From Sphaerochaeta sp. Phil3 (lineage in GTDB: Bacteria; Spirochaetota; Spirochaetia; Sphaerochaetales; Sphaerochaetaceae), in NCBI GenBank assembly GCA_001940825.1, contig MSGT01000071.1, forward strand, positions 36,101 through 100,100: DNA of 64,000 bases, read 5' to 3'. This document shows, in pieces, positions 14,464 to 24,295 of this stretch. The notes beneath the pieces were generated by a model, which saw nothing but the letters and a program-made list of their open reading frames with translations, did no database searches and was not told the DNA's origin. Positions within the stretch are counted from its first letter, which is position 1. Each line of letters begins with the position of its first letter. The position numbers were made by a program, and so were the translations under genes.

Positions 14464-16610
14464 TGACATTAACCACTATAAAAACCTACAATTATGTCAT
14501 AGTTCGAGAGGAGCAAAACTATAGCGTAAATCACTCCAGGGAAGTCATGCGGTAAAGCGTATAATAATGCTGGTCGCGCCCGTTAGGGAGCTTAGAGTCA
14601 TTTCTCTATGGCCCGAAAAGATACAGGATCCGAGAATATGTTAGCAGCTAACACTGTGAGATTACTCAAAAGGTAGGATGATAGGCCTAAACGTCTGAAA
14701 AACGGAAGGTAAAAGGGGGATAGAGTGCATAACCCTCTATAAGTAACGATATGATGAGAACCGTATTGGCGATTACTGTTACTAAAGACTCGTAGTTTAA
14801 GAGAAGACACACTGAACTACAAAGCAAGCAAGGAGAACGAAATCTTCTATATTACTCGTATGTATTATCAAGATATGAATCAAAAAGGAGTATAAACACG
14901 ATGATGAAACAGGAGCAATAGGGTTCCTGACTTATCCCTTTGGAAAGGATAGGTAAAGCTGAGAGGCAAAGGTTAGTTTCACCTTAAGAAGCAGCCAACT
15001 CATGGAAAAAAAGAGATAGCAGAAACGCGACCACCGGTCTCCAAAATCGGTCAACAAAAGCGTAACTATACGCCCAGAAAGGAAAAATAGATTGCTAACT
15101 ATAGTGTTCAGCACACATCAGCTGTGATGCAGTATGCAATTGTGGATACTGGAACTTGTGCTTATGAAGGTAGTAAATTACTGATACTAATGTAAGGGTA
15201 ACCGTGTTATGGTACACACTATGTAAACTTGACTGATTATCGTGGAGCAGGAGCCAATCCTGTGCCTTATGGTAAATAGGGTCCTCGTGAAGGTGGATAC
15301 GCAATGTTCCAAGGATGAAGTAGGAGTGATGTATATGAGATTGATACAGCCTTTCAAGACTGAAGTGACTCACGTGCTTAGTCGTTCGTGTGAGTATAAT
15401 TGAATGAGGAATGACTAGTCCCAGATGGACTAAGCGGTTTGAGGGCGCGATAACCCTGATTCTAGATGCAGTGACCTTTAGCAAGTCATATTATGCAGCA
15501 AAAATACACTAAGGTGACGCAGAGAAAACACCTATTAAAAAACGGCAGAGCTTATAAGTTTCAAGATATGTAAACTTCGTCTTAATATAATGCAGTTCAA
15601 TCCAGAATTGTTGTTATTAATAGATGTACTTAGATTAAGGAGATACAGAAGACTATGTCATTAGGTTAGGAGTATAAGATGTTATACTATATTTACTAAT
15701 GTATCTACGCTGAATAAAGCCAGCTATGAGTAAATGTGCTTTAATGTTTAACCTTTAAAAAACTGGGAAGTTCAATGATAGGTCAGAAGTATAAACGTAC
15801 GTTGTAAGTATGGAATATGGAGTCCGAGTCACCCCGACTGCCAACCGTTATGCCGACTGTTAAGACACTCGTAAAGTATATAGCAGCAACTATATATGTA
15901 AGAGAACGCTGAATCATTAGCAACCTGTTGCTACTTCTTATACTGTCTCTATAAGGGTAGTAGTACACTTATGTGAAGTATCCATAAGCAAGACAAGGGA
16001 ATGATGAAGGGTGGAAATCCCAATATTCGTGCAGTATAAACAAACAAATCCTGGAAATGGTACAAGTGGGTCATGCTATAAGCAATGAGCTTGTGATTTT
16101 AGTAACGTTAGATTAAACGACCCTCATTCGCATAGAATGTTGTAATTCCTATATGCCTGTAGACATACCAGTTGTTGATGATAGGCTCTGTATATTATAC
16201 TAGTACAATACTTATGCTAGATTATATGATATATAGTACGGACGTTTTCGTATTGAAAATTCAGCGCAACGTAAAAACGGTCTGAATGAATACGCAAGAG
16301 TTGATAGACTTTTTGTAAACAAATAATTCTATCTACAAACATACAAAGTATTTTCATATCTTTTTATCAGAAGTAACTCTCAGAGTATTTCTCATAGATT
16401 TTTCAAATTTATTTTCAAAGTAAACTGAGTAGATTATGTGATTGAATTCACGCTAATATTTCAAAGCTTTTTAAAGCGGTACTATATAAGACGAGTACAT
16501 TAGTAAATAAATAATCGAAAGGTGGAGAGCATTAACAAAGTATTAACTAAAAATTAAGAAGAGTTTCGTATTGGTGAAATCAAGCACGGACTCAGAAAGG
16601 AAACATTCTT
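14464..16610 (+). ncRNA. 2.1-kb ORF-free tract, possible large noncoding RNA
   Basis: There is no plausible gene on either strand over 2,147 nt; every frame is broken by many stops, including TAA and TGA, so recoding does not rescue it. It begins with the same leader used by genes (CATTAACCACTATAAAAACC, 14467-14486), followed by a two-codon frame ATG TCA TAG (14494-14502). Base composition is more GC-rich than normal phage intergenic DNA, with many local inverted repeats. A long structured RNA is the best explanation; decayed genes or the replication origin are alternatives. Confidence 0.5.
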
Positions 16611-17258
16611 ATGGATAATAAAGTATCTGCACCAGTAGTGAGTGCATTAGTAGGTAACCAGAGCGTTGCCTCTCAAGTTTTAGCTCGTTACCGGGCAACA
16701 GCAAAAGAGTATGGTCGCTATTTTGGCGAACAAATCTATACCGTAGTAGCAACCAATCCTGACCTGAAGTGGAAGGAAGATGTGCTCAACGATAAGAATA
16801 CTTTACGGAAAGAAGTCAATATCTTTGTAGTGAAGGCTATTGACATCTTAGACGTTAAGTTCATTGCCAAAGACTTGGACGGTGAGCCGAAAATTATGTT
16901 GAATCCTGACGATAACGACCCGAACCTTGTGTTCCAGTTAGTTAAGCCAGAATTTAGCAAGGCAGACCGGAAAAGTGTAGCAGAATGTATTGAACGTATC
17001 GGCAAGAAAGGCAGCCGCCCGATGTTCTTCGCAGCAGAGGAGTTGTCTATGCTGAACGAAATGCTGGCTATTCACAATCGTGGTGTCCTCAACTTCTATG
17101 AGGAATTGTCTCGTAAGTATCTTAAGCTTAGTGAGACTGTACGAGATATGATGGACCAGTCAGCACGCATGGAACTGGAATACCAACGGCAGTGTGGCGT
17201 AGTTTCTGATGAATCTGAAGTTACACTCCAGGTAAACTTGGAAGAATCTGCAGAGTAA
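16611..17258 (+). CDS. hypothetical protein, highly expressed type (215 aa)
   Basis: 215 aa, soluble, helical C-terminal half (LSMLNEMLAIHNRGVLNFYE...LSETVRDMMDQSARMELEYQ). Codon use is GC-richer than neighbours. It lies 7 nt before the next gene in a pair. No family is recognised; a DNA- or nucleoid-associated early protein is one possibility. Confidence 0.8.
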   Translation: MDNKVSAPVVSALVGNQSVASQVLARYRATAKEYGRYFGEQIYTVVATNPDLKWKEDVLNDKNTLRKEVNIFVVKAIDILDVKFIAKDLDGEPKIMLNPDDNDPNLVFQLVKPEFSKADRKSVAECIERIGKKGSRPMFFAAEELSMLNEMLAIHNRGVLNFYEELSRKYLKLSETVRDMMDQSARMELEYQRQCGVVSDESEVTLQVNLEESAE

Positions 17259-17265
17259 GTAAGCT

Positions 17266-17817
17266 ATGAGCAGAATATCTAAATCTAGGGTTGATCTTCT
17301 GCAAATACTTATTAACACTGAGCCTACCATATTAGCTAAAGTTCAGAGTTGGGACGGAAGCTCTAAGATAACTCCTAATGCTACTTCTGTAAGAGAGGAT
17401 GGTCAGGTCTTCTTTTACTATGGCAAGGGACCTTTATGGTGGCAACGGCTATTGAATACTTATGAATCGGTGAGTATTCTTGATGTAGCAATTCGTATTG
17501 CAGATGCAATAACTGGTTCTGGTGGAACCAGAAATGAAATAGCTTTCAATGGTATTACACAAGCATTACTTGAGGAAGCAGTAAAAAATCGTGATCTCGA
17601 TTGTGTTATAGATATCTTATTTGATAACTTGAGAACAGCTTCGACTGGAGAGCTGCGCTCTAAATATATCAATAAGGAAGCTATTGAAAAATTCGCAAAA
17701 GAGAAGGGCCTAACTGGCAAAGTAGTCATTAGTGATAACACTTTTGGCTTTGCTGGTATTGAAATTAGACCAGGCGTAGTTATACCTGTAAAACTAGGCA
17801 AGGTTAAAACTTTATAA
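17266..17817 (+). CDS. hypothetical protein (183 aa)
   Basis: 183 aa, alpha/beta with an amphipathic helix-rich middle (AIRIADAITGSGGTRNEIAF) and a beta-rich C-terminus (VVISDNTFGFAGIEIRPGVV). It is in operon with 16611-17258 and followed by a hairpin terminator. Unknown. Confidence 0.75.
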   Translation: MSRISKSRVDLLQILINTEPTILAKVQSWDGSSKITPNATSVREDGQVFFYYGKGPLWWQRLLNTYESVSILDVAIRIADAITGSGGTRNEIAFNGITQALLEEAVKNRDLDCVIDILFDNLRTASTGELRSKYINKEAIEKFAKEKGLTGKVVISDNTFGFAGIEIRPGVVIPVKLGKVKTL

Positions 17818-17856
17818 TATTTGAATTGGAATATTATCTAGAAACTATATATTTTC

Positions 17857-17880
17857 ACGGGGTGAATTGGCCCCGTTTAA
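17857..17880 (+). terminator. hairpin terminator before tRNA-Arg
   Basis: ACGGGG (17857-17862) pairs with CCCCGT (17871-17876), with loop TGAATTGG and the short tail TTTAAA. It separates the protein-coding pair from the tRNA. The T tract is weak, so a processing hairpin is also possible. Confidence 0.55.
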
Positions 17881-17884
17881 ATAC

Positions 17885-17958
17885 AGTACTGTAGCTCAAT
17901 TGAATAGAGCATCAACCTTCTAAGTTGACGGTTATGGGTTTGAGCCCCATCAGTACTA
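17885..17958 (+). tRNA. tRNA-Arg (anticodon UCU)
   Basis: 74 nt. The acceptor AGTACTG/CAGTACT is perfect. D stem GCTC/GAGC. Anticodon stem TCAAC/GTTGA with loop CTTCTAA gives anticodon TCT (position 33 T, 37 A). T arm ATGGG-TTTGAGC-CCCAT. It would read AGA/AGG, frequent in this AT-rich genome. The CTA trinucleotide in the loop is offset by one and is not a suppressor anticodon. Confidence 0.93.
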
Positions 17959-18010
17959 CACTAGTAGACGTAATTTGGTCAAGTATTAACTTAAAAAAAT
18001 CAACTTGAAC

Positions 18011-18514
18011 ATGAAATCAATTACATCTAAATATATTATTACACGTCGTAAAGAACTCAGTAACGAGATTACTAAATACTGGAATATTATCAAGAATGAA
18101 AATGTTATCCCTACGGGAGCTAAGCGTAACTTTGATTTGAAGGCGCTGATTCTTGACATCCAAGCAAAAGCAGAAGAACGTATCCTATTGAAATTGTACT
18201 TACAGTGCATCAATATGGGTTATAAGAAGTTCTCTGAGTTACCAATAACTAACAACTATCTTGATATCTTTACTTTGTCAGAGAAGCAAGAACAGTTGTT
18301 TCACTTAAGTAAGATTAAGACTCTTGATCCTAAACTTAAGCGTGCTAAAGGCAAGAAAAACTTAGATAAGACAGAAGAATTAACTTCTGCCTATATTAGT
18401 AGTTTGAAGGCTAAATTACAGCTGGAAATAAATGCCTTGAACAAGAAGATTGAAGACTTCAATAATGGTGCAGAACTCAGTATTGAAGAAGCACCGTTAT
18501 CATTAGCAGCATAA
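18011..18514 (+). CDS. hypothetical helical protein (167 aa)
   Basis: 167 aa from ATG 18011; a TTG 6 nt upstream is less likely, and the leader is AGTATTAACTTAAAAAAATCAA. It is Lys-rich and helical, with a C-terminal coiled coil (residues about 125-155, SLKAKLQLEINALNKKIEDF). Unknown function; first gene of a basic-protein run. Confidence 0.75.
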   Translation: MKSITSKYIITRRKELSNEITKYWNIIKNENVIPTGAKRNFDLKALILDIQAKAEERILLKLYLQCINMGYKKFSELPITNNYLDIFTLSEKQEQLFHLSKIKTLDPKLKRAKGKKNLDKTEELTSAYISSLKAKLQLEINALNKKIEDFNNGAELSIEEAPLSLAA

Positions 18515-18518
18515 AAAA

Positions 18519-18710
18519 ATGAAAAAAGTATATTACATACGTAAAAGTTTTTTTGAAAGCAGCAGTAAATTTGAGAATAGAGTAAATTCTATTCTCAAAG
18601 ATATTGCTGATAACAATACCATAGATTCAGTAAGTTGGAATAACAAAGCTATCATAGTATATTATGAGATAGAGAAAAAGAAGCCAGCAATAAAAGGCTT
18701 TAGTAAATAA
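18519..18710 (+). CDS. hypothetical small protein (63 aa)
   Basis: 63 aa, basic ends with a beta/alpha core (FENRVNSILKDIADNNTIDS). It follows the previous stop by 4 nt. No domain is recognised. Confidence 0.65.
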   Translation: MKKVYYIRKSFFESSSKFENRVNSILKDIADNNTIDSVSWNNKAIIVYYEIEKKKPAIKGFSK

Positions 18711-18730
18711 CCATTAAAATTATCAAGATT

Positions 18731-19579
18731 ATGAAAAAGAATAAGAACTTTAAGATAAAGAGACAAACTTTAAGAAATCAGAAACGATCAGTTAAAGCTA
18801 AAAAGCGTAATTATCCTAGAATTGTAGTAGGCGGCAAGTTCGTCAAGAAACACTGTCCGGTAGAGACTACAAGGGATTTCGAGATCGGTCCGTCTTTAGT
18901 AACTGTAGTTAAAGATGGGAAAACAGTAGAATGGAACTCCTGGAGTTCTAAACAGAAACAACAGCCTACTAAAGTAGCTATTGAAGCTATGAAGGAAAAT
19001 AAGGCTATAGTACAGTCTAAGAAAGAACGTATCAAACAAATTCTTATGAAAGCAGGCTATGATCCAACTGTGAACTATACTCGTAAAGAGAAGAAGAAAT
19101 TTACTCGTATAGTTAAAGACAACTTATTTGTCAAAGCTAAACCTACTACGCTTACTACAAAGCAGATAAAGGATAAGTTGAAAGCTAATCGAGCAGCCAA
19201 AAAAGCTGAATTAGCAAGTAGGAAGGCTAAACTTGCAGAAATGCAGGCTAAATTTGAAGAAGAAGCTCGTAAGCCTTTACCCAGTAAGGAAGGCAAACAA
19301 AAAGGCTTTACAGCAGCTGAATTAGCTGTCAAAGAGAAGCCTAACAAGCGTAAGTTCAAGTATACTGTACAAAGAAGGCGTAGTGACGATGAGAAACGTG
19401 TCTATGACTTCAAGACAGACTACTTTGTTGCACTTACAAGAGACGATGCCAAAAAGAAAGCAGCAATAGAAGCAAAGAAGTTTAAGAAAGATACTTCATT
19501 TGCCGGTATTACTGTACAAGACATAGAAGGTGATAATAATATCATCTACTATGACGGTAAATCATTATTAGCAGCTTAA
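18731..19579 (+). CDS. large lysine-rich basic protein (282 aa)
   Basis: 282 aa, very basic throughout. Residues 1-30 are a Lys/Arg block, and residues about 150-215 form a long charged helix (KAELASRKAKLAEMQAKFEE). The C-terminal 60 residues look like a small alpha/beta domain (DYFVALTRDDAKKKAAIEAK). Leader AACCATTAAAATTATCAAGATT. It is likely a nucleic-acid-binding or DNA-condensing protein, judged by charge only. Confidence 0.75.
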   Translation: MKKNKNFKIKRQTLRNQKRSVKAKKRNYPRIVVGGKFVKKHCPVETTRDFEIGPSLVTVVKDGKTVEWNSWSSKQKQQPTKVAIEAMKENKAIVQSKKERIKQILMKAGYDPTVNYTRKEKKKFTRIVKDNLFVKAKPTTLTTKQIKDKLKANRAAKKAELASRKAKLAEMQAKFEEEARKPLPSKEGKQKGFTAAELAVKEKPNKRKFKYTVQRRRSDDEKRVYDFKTDYFVALTRDDAKKKAAIEAKKFKKDTSFAGITVQDIEGDNNIIYYDGKSLLAA

Positions 19580-19604
19580 TTATTAACCAAAAATTATCAA
19601 GATT

Positions 19605-20012
19605 ATGGGAAAGCAGAATTATACAGAGTGGAAATTAGCAGAAGCTAAAAGAATCAGACATAAAGCATGGAAAGATGAGCGTGATAAACGCTTAGCACAA
19701 AGTGTAGCCGATAAAGAAAAGAATAAGGATAAAAAGCCAGAAGACTGGTTAAGTCCGAGATTGAAAGAGCTTCGTGCAAAGAAAAAAGCACAAGCTAAAG
19801 AACAGAAAGCTAAACAATTAGCAAAACAAAAAGAAGCAAGGCTTCGTTTAGAGAAACCTAAATGTCCCTTGAAATTCTTATCATTCTATGAAGGTAGAAA
19901 TAAGAACAGAAAGCAGCATGTTGGAGGCTGTAAAGGAAAAGAAAAACCAGCTGATACATCTAGTCGTAGCTATTATCGCAAGATAATTAAGCCTATGCTT
20001 AGAGCAGCTTAA
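19605..20012 (+). CDS. lysine-rich basic protein (135 aa)
   Basis: 135 aa, a charged helix in residues 1-85 (AKEQKAKQLAKQKEARLRLE), then a short Cys-containing tail (KCPLKF, GGCKGK). Its leader, TTATTAACCAAAAATTATCAAGATT, is nearly the same as that of the previous gene, suggesting common control. It could be a DNA/RNA-binding companion of the 18731 protein. Confidence 0.7.
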   Translation: MGKQNYTEWKLAEAKRIRHKAWKDERDKRLAQSVADKEKNKDKKPEDWLSPRLKELRAKKKAQAKEQKAKQLAKQKEARLRLEKPKCPLKFLSFYEGRNKNRKQHVGGCKGKEKPADTSSRSYYRKIIKPMLRAA

Positions 20013-20064
20013 TTCTTCGTTTTTTTTCATGAAGTTCTTGTACCAGAACTGAAATGGTACTGTT

Positions 20065-20147
20065 TTCCGTGTAGCTTAAAAAGAGGTTAGAGCCGCAGCA
20101 AAATGTAAGTCTGTGTGATTGTGTCAGTTCGAGTCTGACCACGGAAT
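20065..20147 (+). tRNA. tRNA-like, possible tRNA-Tyr (GUA), aberrant anticodon arm
   Basis: 83 nt. Perfect acceptor TTCCGTG/CACGGAA and T arm GTCAG-TTCGAGT-CTGAC; D arm GCTT/GAGC with a GAGG-containing loop. The anticodon arm is irregular: GCAG (95-98) pairs with CTGT (111-114) around a 10-12 nt loop that contains T-GTA-A in the correct order for a Tyr anticodon. The variable loop is short (about 8 nt), unlike class II bacterial tRNA-Tyr. About three extra loop bases are present. Confidence 0.55.
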
Positions 20148-20165
20148 CTAACTAATATTTTTGAT

Positions 20166-22109
20166 ATGATTATACGCGACAAGAAGGTCTATGTATATGA
20201 TATTGAAGTATTTCAAAATATCTTTCACTGTTCTGTTAAAAATACAGAAACAGGAGAAATATATAAATTTGAAATCTCTGAAAGAAGGAACCAGCTAAGA
20301 GAATTAGTAAAGTTCTTTAAACAAGTAGACTCTTACATAAAATGGGGTGATTTTTATACTACAGATTTAGAAATAAAATCTGAGGTTATCTTCTGTGGAT
20401 ATAATAATCTGCATTATGATAACCCTATAGTAAATTATATTATAGAGTATGAAGATAAACTCATGAGTTATAATGTAGCTACAATATGTAGTTCTATATT
20501 TAACTTAAGTAGGACTATTACTACTTCTACAGAAGATAATATAGAAGCTTGGAAACATTGGAAGTATCAGATTTGGTTTGATACTTTTGATTTACTTACT
20601 ATGCTTTACTCTAATAAACTTAGAGTAGGTTTGAAAGAAATTCAAGTAACTATGCAATATCCTAATGTACAAGAATTTGTATGTGATTGGGGTAAGCCTC
20701 TTCCTTTAGAAGATTTTGACAATATGATTGATTATAATATCAATGATATAGAGTCAACTTCAGAGCTTTTAAATAGATGTAAGAAAGATATTGATTTACG
20801 TATAGCTATTGAAGATGAATATGGAGTACGAGTCCTTAGTAAGGATGGTGTGAATATTGGAATGAAGATCTTAACTCAAAAGTATCTTGAGAAAACAGGT
20901 TTAACCTGGTGGGATATTGAAGGATTAAGATCACCAATGGATTATATACCACTAAAGGATGTAATACTACCGTTCATTAAGTATGATAGTCCTATTCTAC
21001 AAAGAGTATTAGATGATATGAAAAGTCAGATAGTATCTCCTGGTAGGAAAGGTTATGAAAACAACTTCATATTTAATGGTTTGCGCTATACTGTGGGAGT
21101 AGGAGGGATTCATTCTAAAAATGATCCTGAAATCATTATTCCTAAAGAAGACGAAATGCTAATAGACATTGATGTTGCTTCACTATATCCAAGTATGCTA
21201 ATAGAATATAAGTTCTATCCTAAGCATCTTGGTCCAGAATTCTTAGAGATATATTCTCAAATTAAGGATGAAAGAATAGAAGCTAAGCATAATGGAGATA
21301 AAGTGAAAAATGAGACATTAAAGTTAGCATTGAATGGTTTGTCAGGTAATCTACAAAATCAACATAACTTCTGTTATAGTCCTTTTGCAGTAATGCAAAT
21401 TAGGATAAATGCACAGTTATTATTGCTAATGTTAGCTGAAAAGCTAACACAAATAGGATGCCGAATCGTCCAGGCAAATACTGACGGCTTGTTTATATTA
21501 CTCAAGAAAAGTATATATGAACAGGCTAACAAGATTTGTCGAGAATGGGAACAACTTACAAGACTTACTCTTGAGGAAGAGCGTTTTGAAGCTATGTACC
21601 AATATGCAATTAACGACTACATTGCAGTTAAAGAAGGATATAAGGAAACTAAAAATTCTGATTTAATTAAAACAAAAGGTATGTTTATTACTAAAGTACT
21701 ATTAGGTAAAGGATTATCTGCAAAGATAATACCTGAAGCTATTATAAAGTACTTTGTAGATGGTATACCAGTAGAAGACACTATAAAAGGATGTACGGAT
21801 ATACGTAAATTCTTGATGTCTGAGAAAACTGGTAAACAATGGCATGTTGAATACATGAACCAAGAACAACAGCGAACTAATCGTTTCTATGCATCTACTA
21901 ATGGTGGATACTTATGGAAATGGAAATATTCAGATAACACTGATGCTAAATCATATCAGAATATGCTTACTGCATCTGGTGTTACTCTTTTAAATAAGTT
22001 CGATGACAAACCAATTGAAGAGAGAAAGATTAACTATAGGTATTATATTTATGAAGCCTATAAGATAATCCGAGACTTAAAACCGTTACAACTGAGCCTA
22101 TGGGATTAA
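20166..22109 (+). CDS. family B DNA polymerase
   Basis: 647 aa. The N-terminal 3'-5' exonuclease begins with YDIEVF (ExoI DIE, residues 12-14). Polymerase motifs: A, DVASLYPS (336-343); B, KLALNGLSGNL (386-396); C, NTDG (438-441), where the second Asp position is Gly rather than the usual DTD. It is shorter than cellular PolB and is of the protein-primed-like size seen in PolB-type crAss-like phages. It replicates the phage genome, and it heads the replication operon with helicase, Sak4-like ATPase, SSB and primase. Confidence 0.92.
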   Translation: MIIRDKKVYVYDIEVFQNIFHCSVKNTETGEIYKFEISERRNQLRELVKFFKQVDSYIKWGDFYTTDLEIKSEVIFCGYNNLHYDNPIVNYIIEYEDKLMSYNVATICSSIFNLSRTITTSTEDNIEAWKHWKYQIWFDTFDLLTMLYSNKLRVGLKEIQVTMQYPNVQEFVCDWGKPLPLEDFDNMIDYNINDIESTSELLNRCKKDIDLRIAIEDEYGVRVLSKDGVNIGMKILTQKYLEKTGLTWWDIEGLRSPMDYIPLKDVILPFIKYDSPILQRVLDDMKSQIVSPGRKGYENNFIFNGLRYTVGVGGIHSKNDPEIIIPKEDEMLIDIDVASLYPSMLIEYKFYPKHLGPEFLEIYSQIKDERIEAKHNGDKVKNETLKLALNGLSGNLQNQHNFCYSPFAVMQIRINAQLLLLMLAEKLTQIGCRIVQANTDGLFILLKKSIYEQANKICREWEQLTRLTLEEERFEAMYQYAINDYIAVKEGYKETKNSDLIKTKGMFITKVLLGKGLSAKIIPEAIIKYFVDGIPVEDTIKGCTDIRKFLMSEKTGKQWHVEYMNQEQQRTNRFYASTNGGYLWKWKYSDNTDAKSYQNMLTASGVTLLNKFDDKPIEERKINYRYYIYEAYKIIRDLKPLQLSLWD

Positions 22110-22166
22110 CAAAGGCTTTACCAAAATATTTCAAAGAACTATAAGCTCATATTTAAATATGAGAAT

Positions 22167-22739
22167 ATGATTTTAGAAATAGATACTTCTATCTTAGATA
22201 GAATACCCAACCTAACTATTAATCAATTAGTATTCCTAACTATCGTATTGAGTGATATCAAAACAATCAATCAAGACATTCAGAGACTTCTCAGCCTAGT
22301 TAATGAAGAAGAAATACGAGAGTTAGAGCATTTAGGTTTAATCTCTATCCAGTATGATGGAGATACCAAAGTCATAAATAAAACAAATAAATTAGCTGAA
22401 CTTCTAAAAGAAGATAAAACTATGTTTGATGAATTTTATGACCAATTTCCAGTTTACGTTATGAGACCTGATGGAACTAAAGGTTTCCTCAGAGCAAATG
22501 TAAACAAATGTAGAAAAGAATATAATCGCATAGTAGGCAAAAGTAAAGCTATGCATCAACATCTTATTAATTGTCTTAAATTTGAGATAGATAACAAGAT
22601 GATGACCGGTAAAATGGGTTATATGAAAACTATGTGGAAATGGCTTACTCAACACGAGTGGGAAACCTATGATGAACAAATGAAATTAGATAAACCTTCA
22701 ACCATAGATAACTATAATTATGGAACAGAACTTATCTAA
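22167..22739 (+). CDS. replication-associated protein, possible helicase loader (190 aa)
   Basis: 190 aa. The N-terminal half resembles a winged-helix segment (LTINQLVFLTIVLSDIKTIN, RELEHLGLISIQYDG). The C-terminal half is helical and aromatic (GYMKTMWKWLTQHEWETYDE), a pattern typical of phage primosomal/loader proteins. It sits between polymerase and helicase and overlaps the helicase gene by 20 nt. The loader role is inference from position and layout. Confidence 0.75.
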   Translation: MILEIDTSILDRIPNLTINQLVFLTIVLSDIKTINQDIQRLLSLVNEEEIRELEHLGLISIQYDGDTKVINKTNKLAELLKEDKTMFDEFYDQFPVYVMRPDGTKGFLRANVNKCRKEYNRIVGKSKAMHQHLINCLKFEIDNKMMTGKMGYMKTMWKWLTQHEWETYDEQMKLDKPSTIDNYNYGTELI

Positions 22740-23700
22740 AACACTACCATTCCGTCATATATCTTCAGCTACAAATGAAGCAGTAGAGTATATACGTAGA
22801 AGAAAAAATCATGAGATTATTTCACTACGTACAAGATGGAATAAGTTCAATAAATCCTGTATGGGTGGTATTGAACCTAATACGATATATACTATAGTAG
22901 GTATATCTGGTAGTGGTAAATCTTCATTTGTAAATACGCTTGAAACTGATTTAATAGATTTAAATTCTAAACAGGATGTTATAGTACTTAATTTCTCATT
23001 TGAGATGTTAAGTTCTAGGCAGGTAGGTAGAAAAATGAGCAGTAAGCTAAGGCAAACTACTGCAGAGCTATACAGTGCTAATAATGAATTAGATGATGAT
23101 TTATTAGCTAAAGTTGAACAAACTTCTCAACAAATAAAATCATATCCGATATATTATGTAGATACACCGGGTACTGTTGACGATATAGCATCTACTATAA
23201 ACTATTTCTACGAGAATAAGGCTAAAGGCAAGAAATTTGTGATTATACTTGATCATACTTTACTTGTTGAAGGTCAAGCTCGTGAAACAGCCCTGCAAGT
23301 GATTTCAGATTTACAGAAACTATTTATCAGAGTAAAGAAGTTACCTGATACTACTATAATTCAGTTATCACAGATGAATCGAAACATTGAGAGTCCTGAA
23401 AGAATTAATAACCCCTCTATGCATTATCCAATGCGTAGTGATATATCTTCCGCTGATACTATATTTCATGCATCTGATTATGTTATATGTATCCACAGAC
23501 CGGAACTACTCAATATACAACAGTATGGACCAAATCGTTTACTAGTGAAGAATAAAGTCTACTTGCATATACTTAAAAATAGGGATGCAGGAGAATGTGC
23601 GATATTAGAGTTTGATAACGATTTGAAATACAATAACTTAATTGAGACTATACGAGATGAGGAACCAGTGATGAAGATTTCGTTTAGTAATAACAATTAA
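22720..23700 (+). CDS. DnaB-like replicative helicase (RecA-fold ATPase)
   Basis: 326 aa. Walker A GISGSGKSS (61-69), Walker B VIILDH (174-179), and QLSQMNR (215-221), corresponding to DnaB motif H3. The large DnaB N-terminal domain is missing, so this is the compact form common in phages. It unwinds DNA at the fork with the polymerase, primase and SSB encoded beside it. Confidence 0.88.
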   Translation: MEQNLSKTLPFRHISSATNEAVEYIRRRKNHEIISLRTRWNKFNKSCMGGIEPNTIYTIVGISGSGKSSFVNTLETDLIDLNSKQDVIVLNFSFEMLSSRQVGRKMSSKLRQTTAELYSANNELDDDLLAKVEQTSQQIKSYPIYYVDTPGTVDDIASTINYFYENKAKGKKFVIILDHTLLVEGQARETALQVISDLQKLFIRVKKLPDTTIIQLSQMNRNIESPERINNPSMHYPMRSDISSADTIFHASDYVICIHRPELLNIQQYGPNRLLVKNKVYLHILKNRDAGECAILEFDNDLKYNNLIETIRDEEPVMKISFSNNN

Positions 23701-23714
23701 AAAGGCTGAAAATT

Positions 23715-24230
23715 ATGAAAACATATACATTTAAGTTACCGAAAAACAATAAAACTGCAGATATCTACAAAGAATCTTTGATGAAACGTGTTGTTAACGC
23801 TTATCCTTGGTTAACAGTAGAAAGTAATTATGACTATCCTAAGTGTACCTATGGCATTGAATATGCTGGTGCTGGTGATTATATTACTCTTGGCTTGAGT
23901 AAGACTCATAACATTGGATGGTTGCCTAAGGAATGTGCAGAATGTCCATTCAAGTGCTTTGCTGATGGTAGCATTAACTTTGACCTTGAAAAAGAATTCT
24001 TTAACGCATTGTCTGCACTTGATATTTATGCTAAGAAGAATTATCCTTTTAAGAAGGATTATGACTTTGAAGATGAATTCGGTACACCGATTAAGATTTT
24101 TGATAACTTCGTACAGATTGGTTACGATATCATCCCGATTGCAACTGGTTCATTGAACCATTTGAAACCGAAAACTAAAAAGACTATTATTGATATCACG
24201 ATTAAGATTAAAAATCGTGGTTTATTCTAA
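23715..24230 (+). CDS. hypothetical protein in replication operon (171 aa)
   Basis: 171 aa with a cluster of cysteines (CAECPFKC at about residues 75-82) that could bind zinc. The rest is beta-rich (FDNFVQIGYDIIPIATGSLN). Its codons are GC-richer. Position between helicase and Sak4-like ATPase suggests a replication or recombination accessory. Not recognised. Confidence 0.75.
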   Translation: MKTYTFKLPKNNKTADIYKESLMKRVVNAYPWLTVESNYDYPKCTYGIEYAGAGDYITLGLSKTHNIGWLPKECAECPFKCFADGSINFDLEKEFFNALSALDIYAKKNYPFKKDYDFEDEFGTPIKIFDNFVQIGYDIIPIATGSLNHLKPKTKKTIIDITIKIKNRGLF

Positions 24231-24295
24231 ATAAATATCCAAACTATCAGAAACTACCAAAGCATTCTCAGAGGATACAATATAATTAAAGCTTT

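Noticed and set aside
17917..17923. CUA suppressor anticodon in the tRNA at 17885
   Set aside because: With the five-pair stem TCAAC/GTTGA the loop is CTTCTAA, and positions 34-36 read TCT, not CTA.
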